From Holophagales bacterium UBA5704 (GTDB taxonomy: Bacteria > Acidobacteriota > Thermoanaerobaculia > Multivoradales > UBA5704): a stretch of DNA of 64,000 nt. The notes beneath the pieces were generated by a model. That model saw nothing but the letters and a program-made list of their open reading frames with translations, was not told the DNA's origin and searched no databases. Shown piece after piece: positions 34,111-44,948 of the stretch. How positions within the stretch are numbered: the stretch's first letter is position 1; every line of letters begins with the position of its first letter. A program made the translations under genes and the position numbers. The stretch is taken from contig DIHE01000054.1 in NCBI GenBank assembly GCA_002420005.1, positions 1 through 64,000 on the forward strand, in the 5' to 3' direction.

Positions 34111-34686
34111 ATGGCGACGTTCCTGGATACGATGGGGCGGGTCGAGATCATGGCAGAGGCCGCGAATTCCGAAGCCGCGTTGGTCCGCGCCAGCCGGGCG
34201 GGCGATCCCGACGCCTTTGCAGCGCTGGTGCGCCGGCATCAGGAGCGGGTGTTCCGCCTGGCCGGCCGCTTCTTCCGCCGGCGGGAAGAGGTGGAGGAGG
34301 TGGCGCAGGAGACCTTCCTCCGCGCCTGGTCCAAGCTGGGGACGTACCGGGCCGAGGCGCCTTTCGAGCACTGGCTGACCCGGCTCTGCCTGCGCTGCGC
34401 TTATGATCGGCTGCGCCAGGAGCGCCATGCCGCCGAGCCGCTCGACGCCGAGGCGGAGGCCTCCCTGGCGGCGCCGGCCGGCAGCCCGGACGCACGGATC
34501 GAGGTCGAACGGCTCCTCGCCCGGCTGCCGGCGGCGGATCGGTTCCTGCTCGTGCTGCTGGAAGGAGAGGGGTGGTCGGTGGCCGAGATCGCCGAGCGGC
34601 TGGGCTGGAGCCGGGTGAACGTCAAAGTGCGCGCGCATCGCGCGCGCCGACGCTTGCGGCACGTCCTGGAGGAGGGCTGGACATGA
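34111..34686 (+). CDS. ECF sigma factor (RpoE-like)
   Basis: A 191-residue protein. Region 2 covers about 24-90 (AALVRRHQERVFRLAGRFF, EVAQETFLRAWSKL, APFEHWLTRLCLRCAYDRLR) and region 4 about 120-175 (RLPAADRFLLVLLEGEGWSV, IAERLGWSRVNVKVRAHRAR). ATG 34111 has GGAG 6 bp upstream; in-frame ATGs at 34084, 34132 and 34150 are alternatives. It forms a coupled operon with an anti-sigma factor and a Spy-like protein and probably drives its own promoter and the remote spy-like gene at 25 kb, an envelope or metal-stress regulon in outline. Confidence 0.92.
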   Translation: MATFLDTMGRVEIMAEAANSEAALVRASRAGDPDAFAALVRRHQERVFRLAGRFFRRREEVEEVAQETFLRAWSKLGTYRAEAPFEHWLTRLCLRCAYDRLRQERHAAEPLDAEAEASLAAPAGSPDARIEVERLLARLPAADRFLLVLLEGEGWSVAEIAERLGWSRVNVKVRAHRARRRLRHVLEEGWT

Positions 34687-35063
34687 AACACGGCAGCGTG
34701 CGCGACCGACTGACCCGGGGAGAGGCCGGCCCGGACGTGGCCCGTCATCTGGAGAGCTGCCCCGGGTGCGCGGCCTTCGCGCGCCGCCTGGAGACGGCGC
34801 GTGAAGTCTTTCGGACCACGGAGGCGGGGATCGTGCCCGGCCCGGAGTTTGCGCGGCGCGTGGTGGCCCGCCTGCCGCAACCGGCCGAGGTCCTGGGCTG
34901 GGCGGCCCTGCGCGCCCTGCCCGCCGCCTTGGCGGTGGCGGTCGCCCTCCTTTGGCTGGGGATCTCGCAGCCCACGCCTCCGGAGTACCTCCTGGCCGCG
35001 GAGGCCAGCCCGGACCAGCTGCTGACCTGGGCCGTCCTGGCTCCGGGCGAGGCCGCTCCATGA
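34683..35063 (+). CDS. Anti-sigma factor with ZAS-like motif and one TM
   Basis: A 126-residue protein. The N-terminal HLESCPGC (His with Cys-x2-Cys) is the core of zinc-binding anti-sigma (ZAS/zf-HC2) domains. A TM helix at about 78-97 (LRALPAALAVAVALLWLGIS) leads to a short periplasmic tail. ATGA overlaps the sigma stop and its own stop overlaps the next ATG. It probably sequesters the sigma factor at the inner membrane. Confidence 0.88.
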   Translation: MKHGSVRDRLTRGEAGPDVARHLESCPGCAAFARRLETAREVFRTTEAGIVPGPEFARRVVARLPQPAEVLGWAALRALPAALAVAVALLWLGISQPTPPEYLLAAEASPDQLLTWAVLAPGEAAP

Positions 35064-35446
35064 AGCGCTCGACGGCGCTGGCCGCGGTGGCGGGGCTCTT
35101 CCTCGTCGGGGTGCTGGTGGGGATTCTGGGGACCCATCTCTTCTACCTGCGGCAGCTGCGCCAGCCCGGAGGGATGGCGACGCTCGGAAACCGCTTCCTG
35201 GCGGCCGGTCTCGACCGCCGGCTCGATCTCACCGCGGAGCAGCGGCGGCAGGTGGACGCGATCCTCGCCGACGCCGCCCGCGAGGCGCGGGAGGTCCGCC
35301 GCGAGATGATGCCGCGGGTCGTCGAGATCCTCGACCGCTCCCACCACCGCCTCTCCGCCGTTCTCACACCGGAGCAGCGGCAGGAGCTCGAGCGCTTCCG
35401 CCGGCAGCGCGGCGACCGCGTCCGCCGGCTCCTTCTGGGGCTGTAG
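35060..35446 (+). CDS. Membrane-anchored Spy/CpxP-like (LTxxQ) protein
   Basis: A 128-residue protein with an N-terminal signal anchor (residues 5-30, LAAVAGLFLVGVLVGILG) and a helical periplasmic domain containing LDLTAEQRRQVD and AVLTPEQRQELERF, the paired LTxxQ motifs. Similar periplasmic heavy-metal-sensor or Spy-type proteins often sit beside ECF sigma / anti-sigma genes and modulate the anti-sigma factor. Coupled to the anti-sigma gene by a 4-nt overlap. It ends 10 bp before the convergent SulP gene. Confidence 0.88.
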   Translation: MKRSTALAAVAGLFLVGVLVGILGTHLFYLRQLRQPGGMATLGNRFLAAGLDRRLDLTAEQRRQVDAILADAAREAREVRREMMPRVVEILDRSHHRLSAVLTPEQRQELERFRRQRGDRVRRLLLGL

Positions 35447-35455
35447 AGGGATTCT

Positions 35456-37219
35456 CTAAAACGGAACTTTCGGGCGCGGCTCCACCCGCTGCCGGGCCGC
35501 CGCCACCGCCCGCTCCATCTTCTGGTAGACCTCGACGTGCTCGCTGCGGCGGGAGAGCCCGGATTTGGCGAGCACCCGCAGCGGCTGGGACTGGACGCCC
35601 GCCAGCACCACGGAGACCCCCAGCGCTTCGAGCCGTTCCACCGCGGTCTCCAGGCTCACCAGACCGGTGGCGTCCATCGCCGGCACCGAGGAGAGGTCGA
35701 GCAGCACCACCTTGATGCCGGTCGGCACCCGGTGCAGGGCGCTCATCGCCTTCTGGGCGGCGCCGAAGAAGAGCGGGCCGGCCACCTCGTAGACCAGGAC
35801 GCTCTTCGGCAGCCCGGCGAGCAGCGGATGCTGGTCGACCAGCCGCACGCCCGAAACCTCCGCCATCCGCCGCATGAAGAGGAGCGCCGCGAGCATCACC
35901 CCGACGGTCACCGAGATCACCATGTCGAACACCACGGTCAAGGTGAAACAGGTGAGCAGCACCAGCACGTCGCTCTTCGGCGCCACCCGCATCGCGTGGG
36001 CGAAGTGCTTGACTTCGCTCATGTTCCACGCCACGACGAGGAGCAGTGCGGCGAGCGAGGCCATCGGGAGGTAGCCGAGGACCGGCGCCAGGGCGAGCAC
36101 CGCCACCAGCACGAAGGCGGCGTGGAAGATGGCCGCCAGGGGCGACCGCGCGCCGGAGCGGACGTTCGTCGCGGTGCGCGCCAGGGCGCCGGTGGCGGCG
36201 ATGCCGCCGAAGAACGGGGCGATCAGGTTGCCCGTGCCCTGTGCCATCAGCTCGGCGTCGGGGTCGTGCGAGCCGCCGGTCATGCCGTCCGCCACCACCG
36301 CCGAGAGCAGCGACTCGATGGCCCCCAGCAGGGCGATGGCGAACGCCGGCGGTGCGAGGTCGCGCAGCAGGCCGAGCGACAGGCCGAGCGGCCGGCCGTC
36401 GGGGCCCGGCAGGTTCCAGGGGAGGACCGGCAGCGGCGGGAGCTGCGGGATGCCGCGGAAGATCTGCCCGCCGTCCGTATACGAGAAGCGGCTGCGGATG
36501 GTGGCCACCTCGAATCCCGGCAGCCACTGCGCCAGGAAGAAGGCCGCCACCCCGGCGACCGCCAGTGCCACCAGCGGCGCCGGCACCTTGCGGGTGATCC
36601 GTGGCCACAGCAGCAAGATCGCCAGGGTGAACGCGCCGACCGCGAGGTCCTGCCAGCGCGCCGTCGGGAGAGCCCGCGCCAGAGCGGCGGCGCGCTCCAG
36701 GTAATGCTCCGGCAGGTGGGCCACGGTGAGGCCCAGAAAATCCTTGAGCTGCAAGGTGGCGATGACCACCGCGATGCCGGTGGTGAAACCGGTGGTCACC
36801 GGGTAGGGGACGAACTGGATCAGGCCGCCGAGGCGCAGAATCCCCATCAGCATGAGGATCGCACCGGCCATCAGGGTCGCCATCACCAGCCCGCCCAGGC
36901 CGAAACGGGCCGAGATCGGAGCGAGGAGCACGACGAAGGCCGCGGTCGGCCCCGAGACCTGCACCATGGAGCCGCCGAGGGCGGCGATCACCGAGCCCGC
37001 GATGATGGCGGTGTACAGGCCGTATTGCGGCGCCACCCCCGAGGCCACCGCGAGGGCCATCGAGAGCGGCAGGGCGACGATGCCCACCACGATGCCGGCC
37101 AGCAGGTCGCTCTGCAAGTCGGCGCGCGTGTATCCCTGGCGCAGCGCGGAGCGCAGCGCCGTCGCCGGCAGCAGAGGAAAGGCCGCCGGCTCAGTCTGGG
37201 TTCGATAACGCCGGGGCAT
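35456..37219 (-). CDS. SulP/SLC26 family anion transporter with STAS domain
   Basis: A 587-residue protein from ATG 37219. Ten or more TM helices; the family signature region is DLLAGIVVGIVALPLSMALA then GLYTAIIAGSVIAALGGS and VSGPTAAFVVLLAP. GALARTATNVRSGARSPLAA is the conserved TM8-10 loop. The last 110 residues are a cytoplasmic STAS domain (VLLDLSSVPAMDATGLVSLE). Such transporters carry sulfate, bicarbonate or dicarboxylates (DauA-like); substrate not decidable. The start lies inside the preceding methyltransferase gene (29-nt overlap), so the two may be cotranscribed. Confidence 0.93.
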   Translation of the reverse strand: MPRRYRTQTEPAAFPLLPATALRSALRQGYTRADLQSDLLAGIVVGIVALPLSMALAVASGVAPQYGLYTAIIAGSVIAALGGSMVQVSGPTAAFVVLLAPISARFGLGGLVMATLMAGAILMLMGILRLGGLIQFVPYPVTTGFTTGIAVVIATLQLKDFLGLTVAHLPEHYLERAAALARALPTARWQDLAVGAFTLAILLLWPRITRKVPAPLVALAVAGVAAFFLAQWLPGFEVATIRSRFSYTDGGQIFRGIPQLPPLPVLPWNLPGPDGRPLGLSLGLLRDLAPPAFAIALLGAIESLLSAVVADGMTGGSHDPDAELMAQGTGNLIAPFFGGIAATGALARTATNVRSGARSPLAAIFHAAFVLVAVLALAPVLGYLPMASLAALLLVVAWNMSEVKHFAHAMRVAPKSDVLVLLTCFTLTVVFDMVISVTVGVMLAALLFMRRMAEVSGVRLVDQHPLLAGLPKSVLVYEVAGPLFFGAAQKAMSALHRVPTGIKVVLLDLSSVPAMDATGLVSLETAVERLEALGVSVVLAGVQSQPLRVLAKSGLSRRSEHVEVYQKMERAVAAARQRVEPRPKVPF

Positions 37220-38591
37220 CGCTGCGCTCCGCCGGCTCCGCCGGCCCACGCCAGGTCAGTTGAACGACCACCTCCATATGGCCCGTCTGCGGAAACAGGT
37301 CGAAGAGCGCGACGCTCTCCATCTCATAGGCCGCGGTCAGGAACCGCAGGTCCCGCGCCAGAGCGGCGGGATGGCAGGAGACGTAGGTGAGACGCTTCGG
37401 GCGTTTCTCGAGCAACGCGCGGCGGACCTTCGACACCAGGCCGGCGCGGGGCGGATCGGCCACCACCCGGTCGACTCCCACGGGGAGCGCCGCCAGCCAG
37501 CTCTCCACCGCCTGGCCCACCACCTCCAGATGGGAGATCCGGTTGCGCCGGGCGTTGTTGCGGGCATAGCGGCAGGCATTGGTGTCCGCCTCCACCGCCA
37601 CCACCCGCCGGTACCGCCGGGCGAGCGGCAGGGCGAAGAGGCCGACCCCGGCGAAGAGGTCGTACGCTTCTTCGCCTTCCCACGAACCGACGACCGCCTC
37701 GACCAGGCGCAGCAGGAGGCCGCGGTGTCCCTGGAAGAAGGTGCGGGCATCGTAGCCGTAGAGGAGGTCGCCGACGGTGAGCGTCACCTCGCCCGAGGGG
37801 AGGCCGGGGATGACCGGTGCCACGGAGATGCCCCCACCCGGGTCCCCGGCGGCGACGTCGATCCGCTTCGGGGGCGGGCCGCCTTCGATACCGGAGAGGA
37901 CGCCGGGCAGGTCGGCGAGCACCGCCTCCAGCTCGGGGACCAGCAGCGGACAGCGCGACACCGGCAGGACCTCGTTGGTGCCACGGGCGTGGTAGCCGAC
38001 GCGAACCCCGCCCCCGACCGGATCGATCTCGGTGTGGAGCTGGGTGCGCAGCCGGTAGTGCCAGGGATCGCCCGCCACGACTTTCAGATTCTCCGGCAGG
38101 CGGAGACCGCCGAGGCGCTCCAGCGTCTCACACACCGCCACCGCCTTGAGCCGGGTCTGCAGCGCGTCGTCCAGATGCTGCAGGTCGCAGATGCCGGCCC
38201 GGCTGAGCTCGGGGACGGGATCGGGACGCCGCCCCGGCCCGGGCTCGAGAAGCTTCACGATCTCGGCCCGGCCGTAGTCCGGGTGGCGCTCGGTCAGCCG
38301 CACCTCCAGAAGGTCGCCGGGCGCCGAGCGCGCCACGAACAGGGGAACCCCGTCGATGCGCCCGAGCCCTTCGCCCCCGGCCACCAGCTTTTCGATGCGC
38401 ACCACCGCCACGTCGACCCCGGCCAGCCGCGCACCCGGCGGGGGGGCTGCGGGGAGCGGCGCCGGCGGCGCAGGGGCCACCCGGCGGCGCGCTTCGACCG
38501 GCCGCCGGCCACCGGCCGGCCGATCGTCGCGCCGTCTGTCCCCTCTGGCAGGTGGACGCCCTCCGCGTCCTGGGGTTCCGCGTCCTTTCAC
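37191..38591 (-). CDS. RlmD/TrmA-family RNA (uracil-5-)-methyltransferase
   Basis: A 466-residue protein. GTG 38591 overlaps the MBL stop (GTGA). Residues 1-60 are a Pro/Arg/Gly-rich basic tail. A TRAM domain follows (VAVVRIEKLVAGGEGLGRID to YGRAEIVKLLEPG). The SAM domain has YDLFAGVGLFALPLA, VVADPPRAGL and the catalytic YVSCHPAALARDL, which together define m5U methyltransferases of 23S rRNA or tRNA. The Fe-S cysteine cluster of RlmD (C-x5-C-G-G-C) is reduced to SRAGICDLQHL with a single cysteine, so it probably lacks the cluster. Confidence 0.9.
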   Translation of the reverse strand: MKGRGTPGRGGRPPARGDRRRDDRPAGGRRPVEARRRVAPAPPAPLPAAPPPGARLAGVDVAVVRIEKLVAGGEGLGRIDGVPLFVARSAPGDLLEVRLTERHPDYGRAEIVKLLEPGPGRRPDPVPELSRAGICDLQHLDDALQTRLKAVAVCETLERLGGLRLPENLKVVAGDPWHYRLRTQLHTEIDPVGGGVRVGYHARGTNEVLPVSRCPLLVPELEAVLADLPGVLSGIEGGPPPKRIDVAAGDPGGGISVAPVIPGLPSGEVTLTVGDLLYGYDARTFFQGHRGLLLRLVEAVVGSWEGEEAYDLFAGVGLFALPLARRYRRVVAVEADTNACRYARNNARRNRISHLEVVGQAVESWLAALPVGVDRVVADPPRAGLVSKVRRALLEKRPKRLTYVSCHPAALARDLRFLTAAYEMESVALFDLFPQTGHMEVVVQLTWRGPAEPAERSDAPALSNPD

Positions 38592-39424
38592 CGCTCCACC
38601 TCCTCGACCAGCAAATGAATCCGTGGGGCCAGCGACGGCAGGCACCGGTCCACCTCCTCCCGCAGCTCCGAGACCTTGTGCCGATGCGACAGATGCTGCA
38701 GGACCACCGCCTGATTCCGAAAGTCGCCTTCCCGGGCGATCAAGTCGTCCAGGTGCAGATGCCCGAAATGGGCGCCCTTGTCGCGGTGCTTCTCGCCCAG
38801 GAACGTGCACTCCACCACCAGTACCCGGCTCTCGAACACGCGCGGCTCGGTGGCGAAGACGCCGGGGCCGGTGTCGCCGCAGTAGGAGAGCTCCAGATCC
38901 TCCACCACCTCGGCGGTCTCCACGCCGCGCTCGCGCAGCGCGATCAGCTCGGCCGGCGGCAGTCCGATGAAATCGGGCGCCAGCCGCCGCCGCCGCCGCC
39001 ACAGGTGATAGCCCAGGCCCGGGACCACATGGTCGGACGGGAACGCCTCGATCGTCAGGTGGCGTCCCACCGGCACCCGGTCCCCCGGTGTGAGAGGCAT
39101 CAGGTCGTAGCGGTACTGCGCCCTCTCCAGCCGCTCCGCGGCGCCGATCAGCTCCGCCACCGCCCCGGCGATCGGCTGCGGGCAGAACACCCGGGTGTGC
39201 GCCGACCGGTGCAGCGAACGCCGGGAAAGGACGTAGGGAAGCCCCAGCACATGATCGAGATGGCCGTGGGTCAGAAAGACGTCCTGCGCCCCGGCGAGCT
39301 GCAAGGCACCACGGCCCACGTCGAAGGTGAGACCGGGCGGATGCACCCGCACCCAGGTCTCGTCTCCGGCGCGCGACCACCCCTCCAGGCGGAGGTCCCC
39401 GAAGCGCAGCTCGACGGGGCGCAG
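38588..39424 (-). CDS. RNase Z-like metallo-beta-lactamase-fold protein
   Basis: A protein of 278 residues if CTG 39424 is used. DVFLTHGHLDHVLGLPYVL carries the HxHxDH zinc motif, AFPSDHVVPGLGYHL, LSYCGDTGPGVF and VLQHLSHRHKV the remaining ligands, the order seen in tRNase Z/ElaC-like proteins. The domain starts before the first GTG (39352): LRFGDLRLEGWSRAGDETWV is in frame and typical of the family N-terminus, and AGGAGGAG lies 4-5 bp before CTG 39424, directly after the upstream stop. A start at GTG 39352 gives 254 residues and would cut the first strand. Its stop overlaps the methyltransferase start. Confidence 0.82.
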   Translation of the reverse strand: MRPVELRFGDLRLEGWSRAGDETWVRVHPPGLTFDVGRGALQLAGAQDVFLTHGHLDHVLGLPYVLSRRSLHRSAHTRVFCPQPIAGAVAELIGAAERLERAQYRYDLMPLTPGDRVPVGRHLTIEAFPSDHVVPGLGYHLWRRRRRLAPDFIGLPPAELIALRERGVETAEVVEDLELSYCGDTGPGVFATEPRVFESRVLVVECTFLGEKHRDKGAHFGHLHLDDLIAREGDFRNQAVVLQHLSHRHKVSELREEVDRCLPSLAPRIHLLVEEVER

Positions 39425-39435
39425 CCCGCTCCTCC

Positions 39436-40503
39436 TCAGATCTCCCGGTAGAGCCAGCGCTTGAGCGGGCTGAGCCGGGTGGCGACGCTCTCCCAGTCGG
39501 GGTCCATCAGCCAGAGGGCCGCGGCCACCGAGGAGAGGAGCGAGTTGCCGTCCTGCGGGGTGAAGCAGAAGCCGTAGACCTCCCGCTTGCGGCGCACCGC
39601 GAGGGTCGGATTGACCAGCACGGTCTGCGACAGGATGCGGCCGTAGTACCCATGGTCGCGCCCGAAGCTGAAGATCAGGTTGGCGTACCGCTTGTCGGTC
39701 ATCGCCACCAGCGGGTTGTCGCGCAGCCGCCGGCGGACCTCCTCGATCGTGATGTCGCGGGTCAGGTCCAGGTTGAACCAGATCGAGTGCATGTACTGCG
39801 TGTTGAGCTTCACCGCGCTGGAGAACAGGTTCATGTCCTTGTGCAGCGTCTCGAACAGGTAATGGGCGTCGCGGGCGTGGTGGGTGCCGAAGTCGGGGTC
39901 CTCGTGCTTGCCCACGTTGGGGGCCGGCACGAAGCTGTCCGCCTGGGAGATGTCGTTCGCCCGCCGCATGCAGACGAAGGTCCCTTTGTGCAGGGAGTAC
40001 TCTTTGTCCGGCCCCTCATTGCAGATCGTCTTGATCAAGGTGGTGATGTTGTGCGTGTTGCAGCTGACGATCTGGATGAAGCGGTCCTCGCCGGGGACGA
40101 GGGTCTCGTCGTTGACGCCACGGGCGTAGGGCTTGCCGAAGCCGAACTCGCTGCCCTGGGCGAGGAAGCCCTTGGGACCGGTGAGCCCCTCGTACAGCTT
40201 CTCCTTGTTGTCGTTGCCGGCCGGGGTGCAGTCGACCACCACGGTGGCCCGCTCCAGGGCCTCGCGGCTGTCGTAGCTCACCTCATGGCCCATCTTCTCG
40301 AACTCGCTGCGCACATCCTCGTCGACGGCCAGCTTGGCACCGCGCTCGATCAGGTGGCGCAACCGGGACCGGTCGTGCGCCAGGGGCGTCCGCTTGTGGA
40401 ACGTGACCTCGTCGACGCCCATCCGTTCGCGAAAGTCGGTGAACAAACCGAGCAGCGGCTCACCGATCGTGCCCGTGCCCACGACATGGACAATCCTCTT
40501 CAT
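39436..40503 (-). CDS. Type II (archaeal-style) glyceraldehyde-3-phosphate dehydrogenase-like protein
   Basis: A 355-residue protein. IVHVVGTGTIGEPLLGLF is a Rossmann nucleotide-binding start, VVDCTPAGNDNKEKLYEG matches the D-x-TPAG motif of archaeal GAPDH, and IVSCNTHNITTLIKTIC contains the expected catalytic cysteine (SCNT). The length and order fit class II GAPDH rather than the common bacterial GapA. It may act in an alternative glycolytic or gluconeogenic step. ATG 40503; upstream is a 330-bp gap shared with nrdJ. The RNase Z-like gene follows after 11 bp. Confidence 0.82.
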   Translation of the reverse strand: MKRIVHVVGTGTIGEPLLGLFTDFRERMGVDEVTFHKRTPLAHDRSRLRHLIERGAKLAVDEDVRSEFEKMGHEVSYDSREALERATVVVDCTPAGNDNKEKLYEGLTGPKGFLAQGSEFGFGKPYARGVNDETLVPGEDRFIQIVSCNTHNITTLIKTICNEGPDKEYSLHKGTFVCMRRANDISQADSFVPAPNVGKHEDPDFGTHHARDAHYLFETLHKDMNLFSSAVKLNTQYMHSIWFNLDLTRDITIEEVRRRLRDNPLVAMTDKRYANLIFSFGRDHGYYGRILSQTVLVNPTLAVRRKREVYGFCFTPQDGNSLLSSVAAALWLMDPDWESVATRLSPLKRWLYREI

Positions 40504-40673
40504 GGCTGCCCTCACTCAATAGGTCGGTTGAAGGGTCGTGCCTTCCTGGCCGGGAAGGCGATCCGGGAGGGACCGAACGGAGGTTAACACATCCCCCCGT
40601 GTAAAAGCTGCCTCGATCCCCCTCCTCGGAGGTTGTAAGGAATCCGCCGAAAACCGTCCCGTCCGGGGCGATG

Positions 40674-40770
40674 TCAAGACAAGTTCAAGACAAGGGATGG
40701 GGCCGGGCGCAAGTTGACACACAAGATGTTGTGGTGGGGACTTGATTCCGGCCGCCGCCTGGAGTAGTTT
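40674..40770 (+). promoter_or_regulatory. nrdJ: nrdJ promoter region with NrdR-like box
   Basis: TTGATT (40742-40747) and TAGTTT (40765-40770) are 17 bp apart and suit a sigma-70 promoter. Just upstream ACACAAGATGTTGTGG (40719-40734) resembles the NrdR box, with a CAA-N4-TTG core. Further up, TCAAGACAAG is repeated at 40674-40683 and 40685-40694, an 11-bp period that could hold an operator. No second clear NrdR box is seen. The rest of the gap 40504-40834 shows no gene and no cobalamin riboswitch. Confidence 0.55.
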
Positions 40771-40834
40771 GGGGGAGTTGTCTTCGAACAGCAGGTGCCC
40801 CAAGGAACGACCCCAGAAACGAAGGAGAAGGACA

Positions 40835-43612
<2,778 letters not shown>

Positions 43613-43639
43613 GGCGGGTCCCCCCGGGGGGCACCCGCC
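43613..43639 (+). terminator. GC-rich hairpin after nrdJ
   Basis: GGCGGGT (43613-43619) pairs with ACCCGCC (43633-43639), and the enclosed CCCCCC/GGGGGG can extend the stem. It starts at the base after the nrdJ stop. There is no T tract, so it may be a processing or attenuating hairpin. Confidence 0.5.
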
Positions 43640-43736
43640 CCCCGGGAATCCCACCCCCGGCCGGCGCTGTTACCTCGCACGAAATCCGGCTCTGGCGGCT
43701 CCCGATGCCCGGGGGTTGCCGTATGCTTGCGAGGCC

Positions 43737-44267
43737 ATGACGATGAACCACACCACCCCGCCCTCCCGCTCGCCGCGCACCGTTCTGATGTTCGCGGCGC
43801 TGTTCTCGCTCCTCCTCTTCGGCTGCAAGGATGCGGTGGGCAGCAAGAGCGCGGTCGGCGCCAAGCCGGATTTCCGTCTCAAGACCCTCGACGGCCGCAA
43901 GCTGGGACCGGCGGACTTCCCCGGCCAGGTGGTGGTGGTCGACTTCTGGGCCACCTGGTGCGGACCCTGCCGCATCCAGGCCCGGATCCTGGAGACGGTC
44001 AAGAAGGACTATGAGGGCAAAGGGGTCCAGTTCCTCGCCGCCAACGTCGGAGAGGATGAGGCCACGGTGCGCGGGTTCGTCAAGGGCCAGCCCTTCGGCT
44101 ATCCGGTGCTGCTCGACACGGAGAGCTCGGTGTCGGGCAGCTTCGGCATCTACGCCCTGCCGACGCTGATGGTGGTGGACAAGAAGGGAAAGATCGCGCT
44201 GATCCAGTCCGGCGTGATGGACGGCCCTTCCCTGCGCAAGATCCTCAAGGCCGCCTCCGAGGCATAG
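43737..44267 (+). CDS. TlpA/ResA-like thioredoxin-fold lipoprotein
   Basis: A 176-residue protein. Lipobox LLFGC gives Cys30 as the anchor. The redoxin domain has DFWATWCGPC with active cysteines 75 and 78, LAANVGEDEATV and the cis-proline loop IYALPTLMVVD. It probably reduces disulfides in the periplasm, for instance in cytochrome c maturation. ATG 43737 is used; ATG 43743 is equally well placed relative to GAGG at 43731. A TATGCT box at 43722 is too near for a leader with a start at 43737. It faces the OmpA/VWFA pair across a hairpin. Confidence 0.9.
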   Translation: MTMNHTTPPSRSPRTVLMFAALFSLLLFGCKDAVGSKSAVGAKPDFRLKTLDGRKLGPADFPGQVVVVDFWATWCGPCRIQARILETVKKDYEGKGVQFLAANVGEDEATVRGFVKGQPFGYPVLLDTESSVSGSFGIYALPTLMVVDKKGKIALIQSGVMDGPSLRKILKAASEA

Positions 44268-44276
44268 GAAAGGGGA

Positions 44277-44302
44277 CGGATCGGACCCATCCGGCCGATC
44301 CG
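44277..44302. terminator. Hairpin between convergent tlpA and ompA-like genes
   Basis: CGGATCGG (44277-44284) pairs with CCGATCCG (44295-44302), loop of 10 nt. It lies in the 54-bp gap between convergent genes. No T tract on either side, so its efficiency is uncertain. Confidence 0.5.
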
Positions 44303-44321
44303 CCCTGGCGCCTGCCTCCTT

Positions 44322-44948
44322 CTACTGCAGCACCACCAGCGCCACGCGGCGGTTCTGGGACCGCCCTTCCCGGGTGGCGTTGTCCGCCACCGGCGCGGTC
44401 TCGCCGTAGGAGATGACGTTGATCCGGTGCAGGGGGAACTTGTGCGCCTGGCTCAGGTAACGGCGCACCGCCTCCGCCCGCAGCAGGCCCAGCTCCTCGT
44501 TGTACTTGTCCGAGCCGACACTGTCCGTGTGGCCCTGCACCTCGAGGTAGACGCTCTTGTTCTGCGCCGCGATCTGCTCCGCAAAAACGTCGAGCGCCGC
44601 CTTGGCTTCCGGCGAAAGGTCGGAGGAGTCGGTGCCGAACTTCACCTTCTCGTCGGTGAGCACGGTCTCATAGAGGAACTTGCCCTCCGCCAGCTTGCCG
44701 GCCTCTTGCGCCCGGGCCAGAGCCTCCTGGGCGGTCTTCGACGCCTCGCCGATCTGCTCTTCGTGCTCGCCGAGGCGTTTGTCGTGCTTGTCGATCCGCG
44801 CCTGCGCCTCCTCGACCTGCCCCTCCACCCCGTCGACCCGGGTATTGACGGCGCCCGTCTCCTGCTTCACATATTTCTTTGTGGCACAACCGGTCAGGGC
44901 GAGCACCATGGCCAGGCTCAACGCGATGGAAAACAGCTTCGTCCTCAT
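44322..44948 (-). CDS. OmpA-family peptidoglycan-associated lipoprotein
   Basis: A 208-residue protein with lipobox ALTGC (Cys21). Residues 30-85 form a coiled coil (VDGVEGQVEEAQARIDKHDK). Residues 100-208 are an OmpA C-terminal domain: FGTDSSDLSPEAKAALD, VQGHTDSVGSDKYNEELG with the diaminopimelate-binding aspartate, LRAEAVRRYL, and a closing NRRVALVVLQ. It anchors the outer membrane to peptidoglycan, like Pal. ATG 44948 overlaps the stop of the VWFA-related gene by 4 nt. Confidence 0.93.
   Translation of the reverse strand: MRTKLFSIALSLAMVLALTGCATKKYVKQETGAVNTRVDGVEGQVEEAQARIDKHDKRLGEHEEQIGEASKTAQEALARAQEAGKLAEGKFLYETVLTDEKVKFGTDSSDLSPEAKAALDVFAEQIAAQNKSVYLEVQGHTDSVGSDKYNEELGLLRAEAVRRYLSQAHKFPLHRINVISYGETAPVADNATREGRSQNRRVALVVLQ

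Noticed and set aside
40504..40834. Cobalamin riboswitch before the B12-dependent reductase
   Set aside because: No B12-box-like core or compatible fold seen; an NrdR-like box explains the region better.
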